Assembly: GCA_902556105.1 (NCBI GenBank) | Contig: CACDUZ010000001.1 | Coordinates: 1-64,000 of the forward strand | DNA: 64,000 nt | Source of the DNA: an uncultured SAR86 cluster bacterium | GTDB taxonomy: Bacteria > Pseudomonadota > Gammaproteobacteria > Magnimaribacterales > D2472 | Reading direction: 5' to 3' | In this document: in pieces, positions 1 through 10,214 of the stretch | Position numbering within the stretch: position 1 is the first letter of the stretch | How the letters are laid out: each line of letters begins with the position of its first letter | Notes under the pieces: model-generated | What the model was told of the DNA's origin: nothing | The model's database searches: none | What the model saw: the letters and a program-made list of their open reading frames with translations, nothing else | Made by a program: the position numbers and the translations under genes

Positions 1-250
1 CATCAATATAAAAAGCAACTTCGTTTACATCATTAAGGCTAAAGACTTCAATATTTTTTTCTTTTAATAGTTTTGATGATGCCTCTGAACTTGATACTGC
101 GCCTTTAAAATAATTTTTATGTCTCTCAAGTTCCTCTATAAAGAAATTCACAGTTGAGCCTGTTCCAATTCCTAGAACCATATCTTGAGATAATTTTTTT
201 TCAATGTATTCTATTGCTTTTTTTGCAACACTTATCTTTGCAGCGCTCAT
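1..250 (-). CDS. rpiA: Ribose-5-phosphate isomerase A, N-terminal part (runs off window start)
   Basis: Reverse-strand translation from ATG at 250: MSAAKISVAKKAIEYIEKKLSQDMVLGIGTGSTVNFFIEEL...; the GIGTGSTV motif is typical of RpiA. Lies next to ilvA. Confidence 0.88.
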   Translation of the reverse strand, partial: MSAAKISVAKKAIEYIEKKLSQDMVLGIGTGSTVNFFIEELERHKNYFKGAVSSSEASSKLLKEKNIEVFSLNDVNEVAFYID

Positions 251-289
251 ACAGTTATAATACAAGAAAATTATTACAAGTGATTTAAA

Positions 290-1840
290 TTGAGATTAAA
301 AATAAAGAAAACGGGTAAGTTTAAAAACTCGAAGAAGTATTTAAAGCTAATTGAAAGCGCGTCAGTCTATGATGTTGCGATTGATTCTCCCACAACCCAT
401 GCAGCTAATCTATCAATTAAAGAAAATAATAATATTTATCTTAAAAGAGAGGATCTTCAACCAATATTTTCTTTTAAAAATAGAGGTGCATACAACAAAA
501 TAGTTAATCTGTCAGAAAAACAGAAGTCCCTTGGTATTATTGCTGCCTCAGCAGGAAATCATGCGCAGGGAGTTGCACTAGCGTGTAAGAAATTAAAATT
601 GACCTGCAATATTATTATGCCTGTTACAGCTCCTGAGAATAAAATAAATGCTGTAAAAAGATTAGGTGCAAAAATCACTCTTCATGGTGAGAATCTTGCA
701 GATGCATTAGTCGAAGCAGATAAAGTCTCAAAAAAATATAAATATACTTTTGTTCATCCTTTTGATGATCAATTCACTATTGCCGGGCAAGGAACAGTTG
801 GAAAAGAAATTCTTGAAGATGGAATTGACTATGATTCAATATTTGTTCCAGTTGGCGGTGGCGGACTATTAGCGGGGATTTCTGCTTGGGTTAGACAAAA
901 AAATAAGAAAATTAAAATTGTTGGAGTAGAGGTTGACGATTCTGCTTGTTTGACTGAAGCACTAAAATCAAATAAAAGAGTTCTTTTAGAAAGAGTAGGG
1001 CTGTTCGCAGATGGTGTTGCCGTATCTCAAGTTGGTAAAAATAATCTAGATGTTATTAAAGAATGCGTCGATGAAGTAATTACAGTAAATATAGATGAGG
1101 TATGTGCTGCAGTAAAAGATATTTTTGAAGACACTAGAATACTTTCAGAGCCCTCAGGAGCGGTAGCACTAGCAGGATTAAAAATTTACTCAAAAAGAAT
1201 GAAAAATAAAAACCTTATGGCTATTAGCTCTGGAGCTAATGTGAATTTTCAAAAACTAGGCTTTATTGTAGAAAGGTCTGAACTTGGCGAAAATAGAGAA
1301 AAGATACTTAGTATAAAAATACCGGAAAAACCTGGAAGTTTCCTTAAGCTATCCAAAGTATTTGGAAAGATGCCAATCACAGAATTTAATTATAGAAAAT
1401 CTGATAAAAAAGATGCCTTTATTTTAGTTGGTATAAGAACAGCCTCAGAGGATAGTTTTACTAGATTGAAAAATAAACTTAAAAAATTAAATTATAAATT
1501 TAGCGACTACACCAGTAATGATATTTCAAATGATCATCTCAGGCACATGGTAGGCGGCAGAGTAACAGGATCTGAAGAGTCAGAACACAACGAAAGAATA
1601 TTCAATGGTGAGTTTCCTGAAAAACCTGGTGCTCTTTTAGATTTCCTAAAACATTTTGGAACTAAGTGGAATATTTCCTTGTTTCATTACAGAAATATTG
1701 GATCCGCTTATGGAAACATTCTAATTGGAATCGAAGATCAGAATAAGAACAAATCTTTATTATTAAAACATCTAGATAAGTCCGGGACTTTATTCAAAGA
1801 AGAAAGTAATAACAGGGCATATTTAGATTTCTTAAAATGA
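290..1840 (+). CDS. ilvA: Threonine ammonia-lyase, biosynthetic, with two C-terminal regulatory (ACT-like) domains; TTG start
   Basis: PLP motif SFKNRGAYNK, SAGNHAQGVAL, GGGGLLAGI; C-terminal PEKPGSFLKL and PEKPGALLDFL repeats. Confidence 0.95.
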   Translation: MRLKIKKTGKFKNSKKYLKLIESASVYDVAIDSPTTHAANLSIKENNNIYLKREDLQPIFSFKNRGAYNKIVNLSEKQKSLGIIAASAGNHAQGVALACKKLKLTCNIIMPVTAPENKINAVKRLGAKITLHGENLADALVEADKVSKKYKYTFVHPFDDQFTIAGQGTVGKEILEDGIDYDSIFVPVGGGGLLAGISAWVRQKNKKIKIVGVEVDDSACLTEALKSNKRVLLERVGLFADGVAVSQVGKNNLDVIKECVDEVITVNIDEVCAAVKDIFEDTRILSEPSGAVALAGLKIYSKRMKNKNLMAISSGANVNFQKLGFIVERSELGENREKILSIKIPEKPGSFLKLSKVFGKMPITEFNYRKSDKKDAFILVGIRTASEDSFTRLKNKLKKLNYKFSDYTSNDISNDHLRHMVGGRVTGSEESEHNERIFNGEFPEKPGALLDFLKHFGTKWNISLFHYRNIGSAYGNILIGIEDQNKNKSLLLKHLDKSGTLFKEESNNRAYLDFLK

Positions 1841-1846
1841 AAATCT

Positions 1847-4129
1847 TTAATACTTTAATCTAAACTTTATAGAAAAAATTTCGTTATCTGGGTTTTCCCA
1901 AGGATCCCTAAATATCTTTGATGTATTTCTTTCATTTTCATCATCATAAATACTTCCCCCTCTCGTATAAACCAAATAAAAATATGATAGCGGCGCAATT
2001 TCATATTTATACCTGACTTGGAAAGATGTAATACCCTCAGTAAATGACTTAACTTGATTGTTTGCGTTCAAAAGATATCCGCTTTTATCAACTGATAAGC
2101 TTTTAGGATTTTTTGCCTCTAAGGCTACAAATTGACTTTTAAGTCTAATCTCGTGCTTGATGCCTTTATACCAATTCATATCTATAGAAATAATTTTTTG
2201 ACTAAGATCATAAACTGCTAACTCGTTATCTTTTATCCAGTTCAACCATTCGTCTTCCTTTCTTACTCTAAATTGATAACTGATTCTAAAATCATCAATT
2301 GGATACAAAGAACCTGCAATCTTTGCAAACCTTCTTTCATAACCATTTGAATCCCAAGAATCATATTTCTCTGCTGTCTCATAGCCAGTCCTCCAATCGT
2401 ATTCCCAAGTGCCAAAGCTTGGAGATTCATAATCAAGGTTGAAACTAAAACTACCTTTATTTTTTACATAAGGAAAATCCACATTCTTTCTAGTAATTGT
2501 TGTATCTTTTCCAGAGGTTTTTAAGTCCCATAAAATCTTAAAACTAGAATTATTTTTATAATTAAATTCATAATTTTGGCTGGCTCTTATCGGATTTGAA
2601 TTTCCAGAAGTATCAGAATCATAGTTAAAATCTGTTCTTATTTCTCTTTCCTTAACTGAACTAAGCTCAGCAAAATTAACCTTTGTTGCATCAAATCCAA
2701 ATCCTATATGGAACCAATCATTCTTTTTTAGGTATCCAAAATCATTAAGCCTAAAATCATCTTCAAAATATAATATACTTCCTGATCTTTTTGTAAGCGG
2801 GGTAGGTTTATAAACAAACTGCGATCGAATACCAATACCAGAGATGCCTTCTTTTTCAGAGGCAAGTAAATCTGTATACAAAGTTAGTTTTTTTGATTTG
2901 ATGTTAGTAAAGTCGATAACATTTACAGTAGCTTTTTCATTTGTAAAATTATTCTCAACATGAGTAAGAAAGTAACCTATTGATCTTGTTCCTATCTTAT
3001 TTTTTGATCTAAAGGCATAAAAATTTCTACCTCTTGTAAATAGTTCATTTGATTCTTGAGCCACAAATAATCCAACATCACTATTACTATTTTTCTGTGT
3101 ATACCTCAATGCAAAATCTATATCCGTATAAGTTTTTTTTGCATCATTACAGTCATCCTCTGACGAAGACTCTTCACAATCATAGCTGCTTGCAGCTCCT
3201 ATTCTTCTTGTATTGATAACTCTATATCTATCGTAATGAGACAAATCAAATAGAGATTGATTCTCATTAAAAAACGCTCTCTTTTCAGAGTAAAAAGTTT
3301 CTTGTGCAGAAAAATTGACTATGACCTCATCACTTTCTGCTTGCCCAAAATCTGGATTAACAGTCAAATTGATTTGCTTACCTGTACCAGTATTTAAAAA
3401 GACTTCAGCACCTAATTTATTTTCATTAAAACCTGTAACAGAGTTATAAGTTTTAGATATATATGGAAAGTAGTTAAGCTTTCTTTTTGTGAAATTTCTA
3501 ACCTTAATTGTTCTTAGATTGGACAGGAAATTTGTCCTAAAACCACTCGTTTTTGTATCATTTAACCAAGCTTGATCTGTTGTTAGATATCTAAAAGTTG
3601 TAATATTAATTTTTCTATAGGGTGTATCAACATTTTTCATTAAAACAACATTCCAGGGGATTAAAAATTCTGATACCCAATAGCCATCATATTTTTTCAT
3701 TTTTACATCCCAATCTCCATCCCAATCAAATTCTGGCCATCCACCAAGCGGCCTAATCCCATCTCCTTGAATATTCGCTAGAGTTGCAAAAAACATATAT
3801 GCCTTTAGTCCATCTCCATCAAAATCAATTGCCACTCCATTTTGTTCAGCATTATTTGGGATCTCATCTCTCATTGATTTGTTAGATAACATAGAAGCAT
3901 TATCTTGAAAGTTAGTGAAGCCAATATATATTCCTTCTTCATTTGAAATAATTCTGGTCACTGTCTTTACATCAGGAGTCTTAAGGGTATATGGAACAGC
4001 TTCATAATATTTATCAATTACAAAGGCTTCTTCCCATTCTGGTTCATCTAAACTACCATCGATAATTATCCCTTCAGCAGAAATAACAGCTATAGATAAA
4101 CCTAAAAGATATGTAAGAATTTTATTCAT
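1847..4129 (-). CDS. DUF5916-type protein: N-terminal carbohydrate-binding-9-like domain plus C-terminal outer-membrane beta-barrel-like region
   Basis: Signal peptide, IDGSLDEPEWEEA N-terminal motif, DFGQAESDEVIVNFSAQETFYSEKRAFFNENQSLF typical of the DUF5916 family, C-terminal aromatic strand. Confidence 0.75.
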   Translation of the reverse strand: MNKILTYLLGLSIAVISAEGIIIDGSLDEPEWEEAFVIDKYYEAVPYTLKTPDVKTVTRIISNEEGIYIGFTNFQDNASMLSNKSMRDEIPNNAEQNGVAIDFDGDGLKAYMFFATLANIQGDGIRPLGGWPEFDWDGDWDVKMKKYDGYWVSEFLIPWNVVLMKNVDTPYRKINITTFRYLTTDQAWLNDTKTSGFRTNFLSNLRTIKVRNFTKRKLNYFPYISKTYNSVTGFNENKLGAEVFLNTGTGKQINLTVNPDFGQAESDEVIVNFSAQETFYSEKRAFFNENQSLFDLSHYDRYRVINTRRIGAASSYDCEESSSEDDCNDAKKTYTDIDFALRYTQKNSNSDVGLFVAQESNELFTRGRNFYAFRSKNKIGTRSIGYFLTHVENNFTNEKATVNVIDFTNIKSKKLTLYTDLLASEKEGISGIGIRSQFVYKPTPLTKRSGSILYFEDDFRLNDFGYLKKNDWFHIGFGFDATKVNFAELSSVKEREIRTDFNYDSDTSGNSNPIRASQNYEFNYKNNSSFKILWDLKTSGKDTTITRKNVDFPYVKNKGSFSFNLDYESPSFGTWEYDWRTGYETAEKYDSWDSNGYERRFAKIAGSLYPIDDFRISYQFRVRKEDEWLNWIKDNELAVYDLSQKIISIDMNWYKGIKHEIRLKSQFVALEAKNPKSLSVDKSGYLLNANNQVKSFTEGITSFQVRYKYEIAPLSYFYLVYTRGGSIYDDENERNTSKIFRDPWENPDNEIFSIKFRLKY

Positions 4130-4152
4130 ATTTGAATTCTGTATTTTATAGT

Positions 4153-4743
4153 TCAGCTATATGAAAGTATATTGGTTTCAGTAATTACAAGATCATATTT
4201 AATATCATGTGGCTCACCAAATTCTTCATCGACAATCTGAAAGTCATAACCAAGACCAATTATCAGAGGCTTTATTTTTGAAGTGTTCATTTTTGATAAG
4301 GCTCTATCAAAAAAACCGCCTCCATATCCAAGCCTACAGCCATTACTATCAACTCCAACAAATGGTATAAACATTGTGTCAAATAAAAAGGGGTCAATGA
4401 AATCTTGGCTTATTATTTCATTAATCCCAAACTTATTTTTTTTAAGGATACTGTCTTCTTTCAAAAGGTTAAATCTCATTATTTTTTTAGAAATGATGCA
4501 AGGCATATATATTTTATTAGCATGCTTTTTTAATTCTGAAGTTATAAGATCTAATGCGACCTCTTTTCTAAAAGGAAAGTACAAAAGATTATTTTTTGAT
4601 TCTTTGATATCAATTTCACTCATCAAGACTGTTTGAATTTTTTGATTTGCATCTGAAATAAATTTATTAGATAAAAGCTCCCCCTGTTCTAGAAGTAATT
4701 TCCTAATATTTTTTTTATCCATAATTTCTACAGAAAATAACAA
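4153..4743 (-). CDS. 5-formyltetrahydrofolate cyclo-ligase family protein
   Basis: FIPFVGVDSNGCRLGYGGGFFDRAL motif; position downstream of zapA and 6S RNA as in other gammaproteobacteria (ygfA/fau). Confidence 0.88.
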   Translation of the reverse strand: MLFSVEIMDKKNIRKLLLEQGELLSNKFISDANQKIQTVLMSEIDIKESKNNLLYFPFRKEVALDLITSELKKHANKIYMPCIISKKIMRFNLLKEDSILKKNKFGINEIISQDFIDPFLFDTMFIPFVGVDSNGCRLGYGGGFFDRALSKMNTSKIKPLIIGLGYDFQIVDEEFGEPHDIKYDLVITETNILSYS

Positions 4744-4912
4744 ACCAGATCACCGCTATGCGTTATACCTGAACCGAAAGTTCAGGTGGTGAATATCTTA
4801 TCAGATCAGGCTTCCCTATAAGGTATTGCACAACAAAGACAGAGGAAAATCACCTTATTTATAGTATCGGTTCAAATTTATTAACACATTAGCAAATGAA
4901 CCAGAATGTTAA
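4742..4912 (-). ncRNA. ssrS: 6S RNA (boundaries approximate)
   Basis: Reverse strand contains TTCACCACCTGAACTTTCGGTTCAGGTATAACGCATAGCGGTGATCTGG, matching the 3' half of E. coli 6S (TTCACCTTGAACCAAGGGTTCAAGGGTTACAGCCTGCGGCGGCATC), and TTTGAACCGATACTAT in the 5' half; synteny zapA-6S-fau. Confidence 0.85.
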
Positions 4913-4947
4913 TAAAAGTATAGTAGAGTTAGTATTTAAGTTAAAGA

Positions 4948-5217
4948 CTATTTCTCTAGAGTTTTTTCAATCTTTTTTATAAGCTTTGAAAAATCTGCAT
5001 CAGCGCTGCTTGATTTGTTATTAGACTCACTGGTAAGCAGCTTATTTGCTAGAGTTAATCCAGCAATTATTAAAGCATTATTTTTGTCACTTATATTATC
5101 AAGCTCTTCATTGAGAAGATTAGCAGCTTTAATTAAGTTATCTTTTTCTTTTGGTGGGCATGCAATTGTGAGATCTCTACCAAATATTCTTAAAGATACA
5201 GTTTCAACTTTACTCAT
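4948..5217 (-). CDS. zapA: Cell division protein ZapA
   Basis: Short ZapA-like protein (VSLRIFGRDLTIACPPKEKDNLIKAANLLNEELD). Confidence 0.88.
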   Translation of the reverse strand: MSKVETVSLRIFGRDLTIACPPKEKDNLIKAANLLNEELDNISDKNNALIIAGLTLANKLLTSESNNKSSSADADFSKLIKKIEKTLEK

Positions 5218-5404
5218 TTTTTGCTTTATTTAAATCCTTTTCAAGACGAGAGACCTCTTTTCTGTGAAGGACCTTATCTTTTTTCCAATCCCTTTCTCTT
5301 TTGATATAAGAATTAATGATACCTCGTTGCTCTTCAAATCTTTTAATTAGTAAATCCAATTTTTTTTCTAGATCTTTTGAGCTTGATTCGATTTTTTTTG
5401 GCAT
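5210..5404 (-). CDS. Short coiled-coil protein upstream of zapA (TIGR02449-like)
   Basis: 64-aa charged coiled coil, overlaps zapA start, conserved gammaproteobacterial position. Confidence 0.6.
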   Translation of the reverse strand: MPKKIESSSKDLEKKLDLLIKRFEEQRGIINSYIKRERDWKKDKVLHRKEVSRLEKDLNKAKNE

Positions 5405-5466
5405 TTCAATAGTTTAAATCTACTTTAATGAATTGGAAAGTTTGTTTAAAAGAGTAAAATACTCCA

Positions 5467-6762
5467 ATGGATAATACTATATATAAAAATAGAAGAAATA
5501 GTTTAAAGGAATCACTTCCAGAAAATTCAGTTTTATTGATTCCTGGTGCAGATATGCAATATAGAAATGCAGACTCAGCATATGCCTTTAGACAAGATAG
5601 TAATTTTTACTATTTTTCTGGATTTTGTGAACCTACCTCTCTCATAGCAATTGTGAATAACAAAGACGGTATTAGCACAATAATATTTGTTCCGCCTAAA
5701 GATAAGCTTAGAGAGATATGGGATGGATATAGAGCTGGACCAATAGGGGCAGTGGATGATTTTTTATTTGATAAAGCTTATGACAACACTCAAATTGATA
5801 CAGTCATGCCAGATATTCTCAACGGATCGAATCAGGTCCTTTATGCCATCGGAAAGAAGTCTGGATTTGATCAAAAAGTTATAGATTGGACTACCCAAGC
5901 AGGCTCAAAGGATAGACATAGTAAGTCAATAAACATAATTGATGCTTCATCCTTGCTTGGCAATGCTCGACTAATAAAGGATGACCATGAAATTAGTTTA
6001 ATGAGAAAAGCATGTGATATTTCTGCTGAGGCGCATATTGAGGCAATGAAGTCTGTTAAGAGCATAGACTCAGAACAACATATCGAAAGCTTATACTGTA
6101 ATGAATTCTCAAAAAGAGGAGGTAGGTTTCAAGCTTATACACCAATTGTTGCTGGCGGTGAAAATGCTTGCACCCTTCATTATGTTGAAAACAATCAGAA
6201 TCTTAAGAAATCAGATTTATTGTTAGTTGATGCAGGATGTGAATATGAAATGTATGCATCTGACATAACAAGAACATTTCCGGTCAGTGGGAAATTTTCT
6301 GACGAGCAATTAAAAATTTATGAGATTGTTTTGGAAGCAATGAATGCAGCAATTGATCAAGTTAAACCTGGTAATGATATTATGCAACCTCAAGAAATAT
6401 CTGAAAGAGTTATTACCGAAGGCCTTATCAGAATAGGATTACTAGAGGGAGATCCTGAAGAGTTACATAAATCAGGAGCCTTTAAAGAATTTTACATGCA
6501 TAAAATAGGACATTGGCTTGGTCTTGATGTTCATGATGCAGGCGATTATATGGAAGGGGATGAATACATGAAATTTAAACCCGGGATGATCACTACTATT
6601 GAACCTGGAATATATATAAGCAGCTCTATGGATGTGGATGATAAATGGAAAGGTATCGGTGTAAGAATTGAAGACGATATCCTTGTCACAAAGGATGGAA
6701 ATGAAAACCTCACATCAAAAGTACCCTCTGATCCAAAAGAGATAGAATCTTTAATGTCATAG
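5467..6762 (+). CDS. pepP: Xaa-Pro aminopeptidase (M24B)
   Basis: N-terminal AMP_N domain (FYYFSGFCEPTSL) and M24 metal ligands LLVDAGCEYEMYASDITRTFP, HKIGHWLGLDVHD, TIEPGIYI. Confidence 0.93.
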   Translation: MDNTIYKNRRNSLKESLPENSVLLIPGADMQYRNADSAYAFRQDSNFYYFSGFCEPTSLIAIVNNKDGISTIIFVPPKDKLREIWDGYRAGPIGAVDDFLFDKAYDNTQIDTVMPDILNGSNQVLYAIGKKSGFDQKVIDWTTQAGSKDRHSKSINIIDASSLLGNARLIKDDHEISLMRKACDISAEAHIEAMKSVKSIDSEQHIESLYCNEFSKRGGRFQAYTPIVAGGENACTLHYVENNQNLKKSDLLLVDAGCEYEMYASDITRTFPVSGKFSDEQLKIYEIVLEAMNAAIDQVKPGNDIMQPQEISERVITEGLIRIGLLEGDPEELHKSGAFKEFYMHKIGHWLGLDVHDAGDYMEGDEYMKFKPGMITTIEPGIYISSSMDVDDKWKGIGVRIEDDILVTKDGNENLTSKVPSDPKEIESLMS

Positions 6763-6766
6763 CAAG

Positions 6767-7924
6767 GTGAAATCTTCTGTTACCGTATCAGGCGGAGGAA
6801 TTATAGGCAATTATATTGCTTCCAGATTGGCCAACAATAATATTGAATCATTGGTTGTTGAAAAGTCAGATGGAAATAATAATCAAACGGAAAATATAAG
6901 GACACTGACATTAAACTCATACTCTAAAAAGCTTTTAGATGACATAGGGATCAAAATTCCTTGTGCTGAAATAAAGACAATCAAAGTTTTTGAAGGAGAA
7001 GGTTCAGGCAAGATAGATTTTAGGGCCGAAGAGATTGATGAAGATAATTTATCTTATGTAGTATTTTTTAATGAACTTCAAAATCTTTTACAACAGAAGG
7101 TTCTAGAAAAAACTTTATTTAGAAGTGAAATTAAAAAGATCACTAAAAAAGATTCTGAAGAGATTTCTGAGGTTTATATATCTAATGATAAAACAATAGA
7201 AACTAAATTTATTGCTGGTTGTGATGGAAGAAACTCTAATGTTGCAAAGTTAGCTGAATATACTGAAATGACAGGTGATTACAATCAAACTGCTATTACT
7301 TTCACTGCATCATGCTGTCTTGAAGATAAGCATGCGGCATATCAAATTTTTTCTGATAAAGGTATTTTTGCAATCATGCCATTGCCATCGAATATTGGCG
7401 ATTCTACTCATACTGTTGTTTGGTCGGTTGATAACGAAAAACTGGATAATCAAAATATTGAACAATATGTTAATGAATACATGTCCTATTTTGAAGGAAA
7501 GCTATCTTCTGAAATTAAAGTAAATTCAAGCATTTTAAGTTTTAAATTATTCAATCATCATTTTAAAAACTATGTATCTGGATCAACAGTTCTTATAGGT
7601 GATGCAGCTCATTCAATTCATCCTTTAGCAGGCCAAGGTATAAATCTTGGGTTTGCAGATGCAGATGCTTTTTGTGAGGAAATAATCAATGGCTTTGAAA
7701 AAAGTATCAATATAGATCAAAGGCTAGTTCTTAAAAGATATGAAGTAAGAAGAAAAAATATGAACTTACTTATGTTGAAATCAATGGATTTCTTTGTAAA
7801 TCTTTTTAACTCAAATAATTTATATCTAAAGCTATTAAGAAATATAGGCCTTTCGAGAGTTAACAAAACCCAGTTCCTAAAAAAATTCTTTATAAGTCAT
7901 GCATCAGGAAAGAATAAGATATAA
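6767..7924 (+). CDS. ubiH: UbiH/UbiF/VisC-family FAD-dependent hydroxylase (ubiquinone biosynthesis)
   Basis: GGGIIGNYIA Rossmann motif, GCDGRNS, VLIGDAAHSIHPLAGQGINLGFADA; follows pepP. Could be another UbiH paralogue. Confidence 0.8.
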   Translation: MKSSVTVSGGGIIGNYIASRLANNNIESLVVEKSDGNNNQTENIRTLTLNSYSKKLLDDIGIKIPCAEIKTIKVFEGEGSGKIDFRAEEIDEDNLSYVVFFNELQNLLQQKVLEKTLFRSEIKKITKKDSEEISEVYISNDKTIETKFIAGCDGRNSNVAKLAEYTEMTGDYNQTAITFTASCCLEDKHAAYQIFSDKGIFAIMPLPSNIGDSTHTVVWSVDNEKLDNQNIEQYVNEYMSYFEGKLSSEIKVNSSILSFKLFNHHFKNYVSGSTVLIGDAAHSIHPLAGQGINLGFADADAFCEEIINGFEKSINIDQRLVLKRYEVRRKNMNLLMLKSMDFFVNLFNSNNLYLKLLRNIGLSRVNKTQFLKKFFISHASGKNKI

Positions 7925-7971
7925 TCTAGCTGCACACCGAAGATAATTCTTATTTCTTATGAGGTGAAAAA

Positions 7972-8967
7972 ATGAAAAAATTAACAATAATATTATCAAT
8001 ATTTATATTGGTTTCATGTTCATATCAAGCAAATGATGAACTAACAATATACACCTCAAGGCAGCCACAATTACTTGAGCCAATAATTGAAGATTTTTTT
8101 CAGGATACTGGCATCAAGGTAAATCTTTTATCTGGTAATGCTCAAGAATTAATGGAGCGAATTGATATAGAGGGAGAAGATTCTCCTGCTGATATTTTTA
8201 TGACTGTTGATGCAGGTGTGCTATGGCAGGCTACTGAAAGAAAAATTTTCAGCGAAACTAATTCCGACATCTTAAAAAAAAATATTCCTGAGTATTTAAG
8301 AGATCCAAGCAACCAATGGTTTGGATTTTCTAAAAGAGCTAGGACAATAGTATATTCAAGTGATAAGTTTTCGGATAATGACTTTTCTTCATACGAAGCT
8401 TTATCTGATCCAAAATGGGCAGGTAAGTTATGCTTAAGAACATCTAAGAAAGTTTATAACAGATCATTGATGGCAAGTATGATCGATGCTTATGGTTACG
8501 ATGAAGCAAAAGCTGTTGTTTTAGGCTGGGTATCAAATCTTGCAACAGAAGTTTTTTCAAATGATACCAACGCTCTTAAAGCAGTATCATCTGGTCAATG
8601 CGGAGTAACTATCGTTAATACATATTATCTAGCTAGATTATTAGATGATCCTAAATATGACAATCTTAGCCTTTTTTGGGCAAATCAAGGAGATAGAGGC
8701 GTGCATGTAAATATTTCTGGTGCCGGTGTAGTCAAAACCTCAAAAAATAAAGCGAATGCTGTGAAGCTTCTTGAATATTTATCATCCATGAAAGCTCAAG
8801 ACTTTTATGCATCTGCTAATAAAGAATATCCGGTTCTTGCTTCAGCTGATATCGATGACTCTATTGAAGGCTGGGGTGAATTTTCAGAAGACAATATAAA
8901 TGTTAGCAAGCTAGGCTCACTTCAGAAAGAAGCTGTATTTTTGGCCCAAGAGGCTGGATATAAATAA
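7972..8967 (+). CDS. Fe(III) ABC transporter substrate-binding lipoprotein (FbpA/FutA-like)
   Basis: Lipobox LVSCSY; ELTIYTSRQPQLLEPIIEDF...TGIKVN; KRARTIVYSS; paired NTYYLARL tyrosines. Confidence 0.88.
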   Translation: MKKLTIILSIFILVSCSYQANDELTIYTSRQPQLLEPIIEDFFQDTGIKVNLLSGNAQELMERIDIEGEDSPADIFMTVDAGVLWQATERKIFSETNSDILKKNIPEYLRDPSNQWFGFSKRARTIVYSSDKFSDNDFSSYEALSDPKWAGKLCLRTSKKVYNRSLMASMIDAYGYDEAKAVVLGWVSNLATEVFSNDTNALKAVSSGQCGVTIVNTYYLARLLDDPKYDNLSLFWANQGDRGVHVNISGAGVVKTSKNKANAVKLLEYLSSMKAQDFYASANKEYPVLASADIDDSIEGWGEFSEDNINVSKLGSLQKEAVFLAQEAGYK

Positions 8968-8969
8968 GT

Positions 8970-9206
8970 TTAGACTTTTTCGCCGCGAGATCTAATTTCT
9001 TTAAGGACTTGGCTTATGCCTTTCTTATCGATGATTCTCATCCCTTTTGCTGAAACTTTTAGATTAACAAATCTATTTTCTGATTCAACCCAAAATTTGT
9101 GAGTATGAAGGTTAGGAAAGAACTTTCTCTTAGTTCTATTATTGGCATGAGACACATTGTTCCCTGCTTGTGGAATCTTTCCTGTTACTTGGCATTTTTT
9201 ACTCAT
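8970..9206 (-). CDS. rpmB: 50S ribosomal protein L28
   Basis: [39 protein letters not shown]. Confidence 0.97.
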   Translation of the reverse strand: MSKKCQVTGKIPQAGNNVSHANNRTKRKFFPNLHTHKFWVESENRFVNLKVSAKGMRIIDKKGISQVLKEIRSRGEKV

Positions 9207-9262
9207 TGAAACGCGATTTTATAGAACAGAAGCATACATATCAATACTATAATCAATAATAT

Positions 9263-9757
9263 ATGAAAGAAATATATATTCTTAGACATGCAAAATCATC
9301 TTGGGAAAATATAAACCTTGCTGATTTTGACAGGCCGCTTGCTAAAAAAGGCATTGATGATGCAAAAAAACTTTGTAGTTTTTTAAAAAAGCATAAATTT
9401 AATGCCGCAAAGGTGATATGTTCCAATGCAAAAAGAGCAAAAGAAACCTTTGATTTAACAGCTGATGGATTTCAATTCCTTATCGATGATGCAACTTATA
9501 CAGATGAGTTATATTTTGGAAATATAGATACTGTTATTGAAAAAATTAAAGAAACAGAGGAAGAATTAAAAAATATTTTAATAGTTGGACATAATCCAAC
9601 CCTTCACTTATTAGTTGAAAATTTAATAGATGAGAGCATTCAAAAATTTTCTACGTGCAATCTAGCTATAATAAGTTTTAAAGATAAATGGAAAAATCTT
9701 TTACCTCATAAATGTAAGTTAAAATCACTAATAAGACCTAAGGAAATAAAATTTTGA
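9263..9757 (+). CDS. SixA-like histidine phosphatase
   Basis: [11 protein letters not shown]-type motif and VGHNPTLH. Confidence 0.88.
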   Translation: MKEIYILRHAKSSWENINLADFDRPLAKKGIDDAKKLCSFLKKHKFNAAKVICSNAKRAKETFDLTADGFQFLIDDATYTDELYFGNIDTVIEKIKETEEELKNILIVGHNPTLHLLVENLIDESIQKFSTCNLAIISFKDKWKNLLPHKCKLKSLIRPKEIKF

Positions 9758-10209
9758 AAAAAATAAAAATAAAAATAATTAATCCTCTTATGGGAGATTC
9801 AATACCCTTACCAAAATATGAAACATCAGGATCTGCTGGACTTGATCTAAGGGCCTGTCTTGAAGAAAAGATTATATTGAAGCCAGGAAAGACTTCTATG
9901 ATACCAATGGGTTTTGCAATGCATCTTGAAGATGAGGGATTGGCTGCACTTGTCGTTCCAAGATCTGGCCTAGGTTCTAAACATGGAATCGTCCTAGGAA
10001 ATCTTGTTGGCCTAATAGATTCTGATTATCAAGGAGAGCTAATGGTGCCTGCATGGAACAGGTCAGATAAAGAGTTTGAAATTGAACCTGGAGATAGAAT
10101 AGCTCAAATGATTATTGTTCCAGTTATTCAAGCTGACTTTGAGATTGTTGATGACTTTGAAAAATCATCTAGAGGAACTAAAGGTTTTGGGAGTTCTGGA
10201 GTAAATTGA
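9754..10209 (+). CDS. dut: dUTP diphosphatase
   Basis: [53 protein letters not shown]. Confidence 0.97.
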   Translation: MKKIKIKIINPLMGDSIPLPKYETSGSAGLDLRACLEEKIILKPGKTSMIPMGFAMHLEDEGLAALVVPRSGLGSKHGIVLGNLVGLIDSDYQGELMVPAWNRSDKEFEIEPGDRIAQMIIVPVIQADFEIVDDFEKSSRGTKGFGSSGVN

Positions 10210-10214
10210 TTAGA

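Noticed and set aside
4283-4636. 117-aa + strand ORF in the ORF track
   Set aside because: Antisense to the well-supported formyl-THF cyclo-ligase; no motif.
5015-5233. 72-aa + strand ORF
   Set aside because: Antisense of zapA; shadow ORF.
7275-7523. 82-aa + strand ORF inside ubiH
   Set aside because: Alternative frame within a clear coding gene.
7925-7971. Possible Fur box (GATAATTCTTATTTCTTAT) upstream of the Fe-binding protein
   Set aside because: Only about half of the positions match the 19-bp consensus; AT-rich background makes this unsafe.
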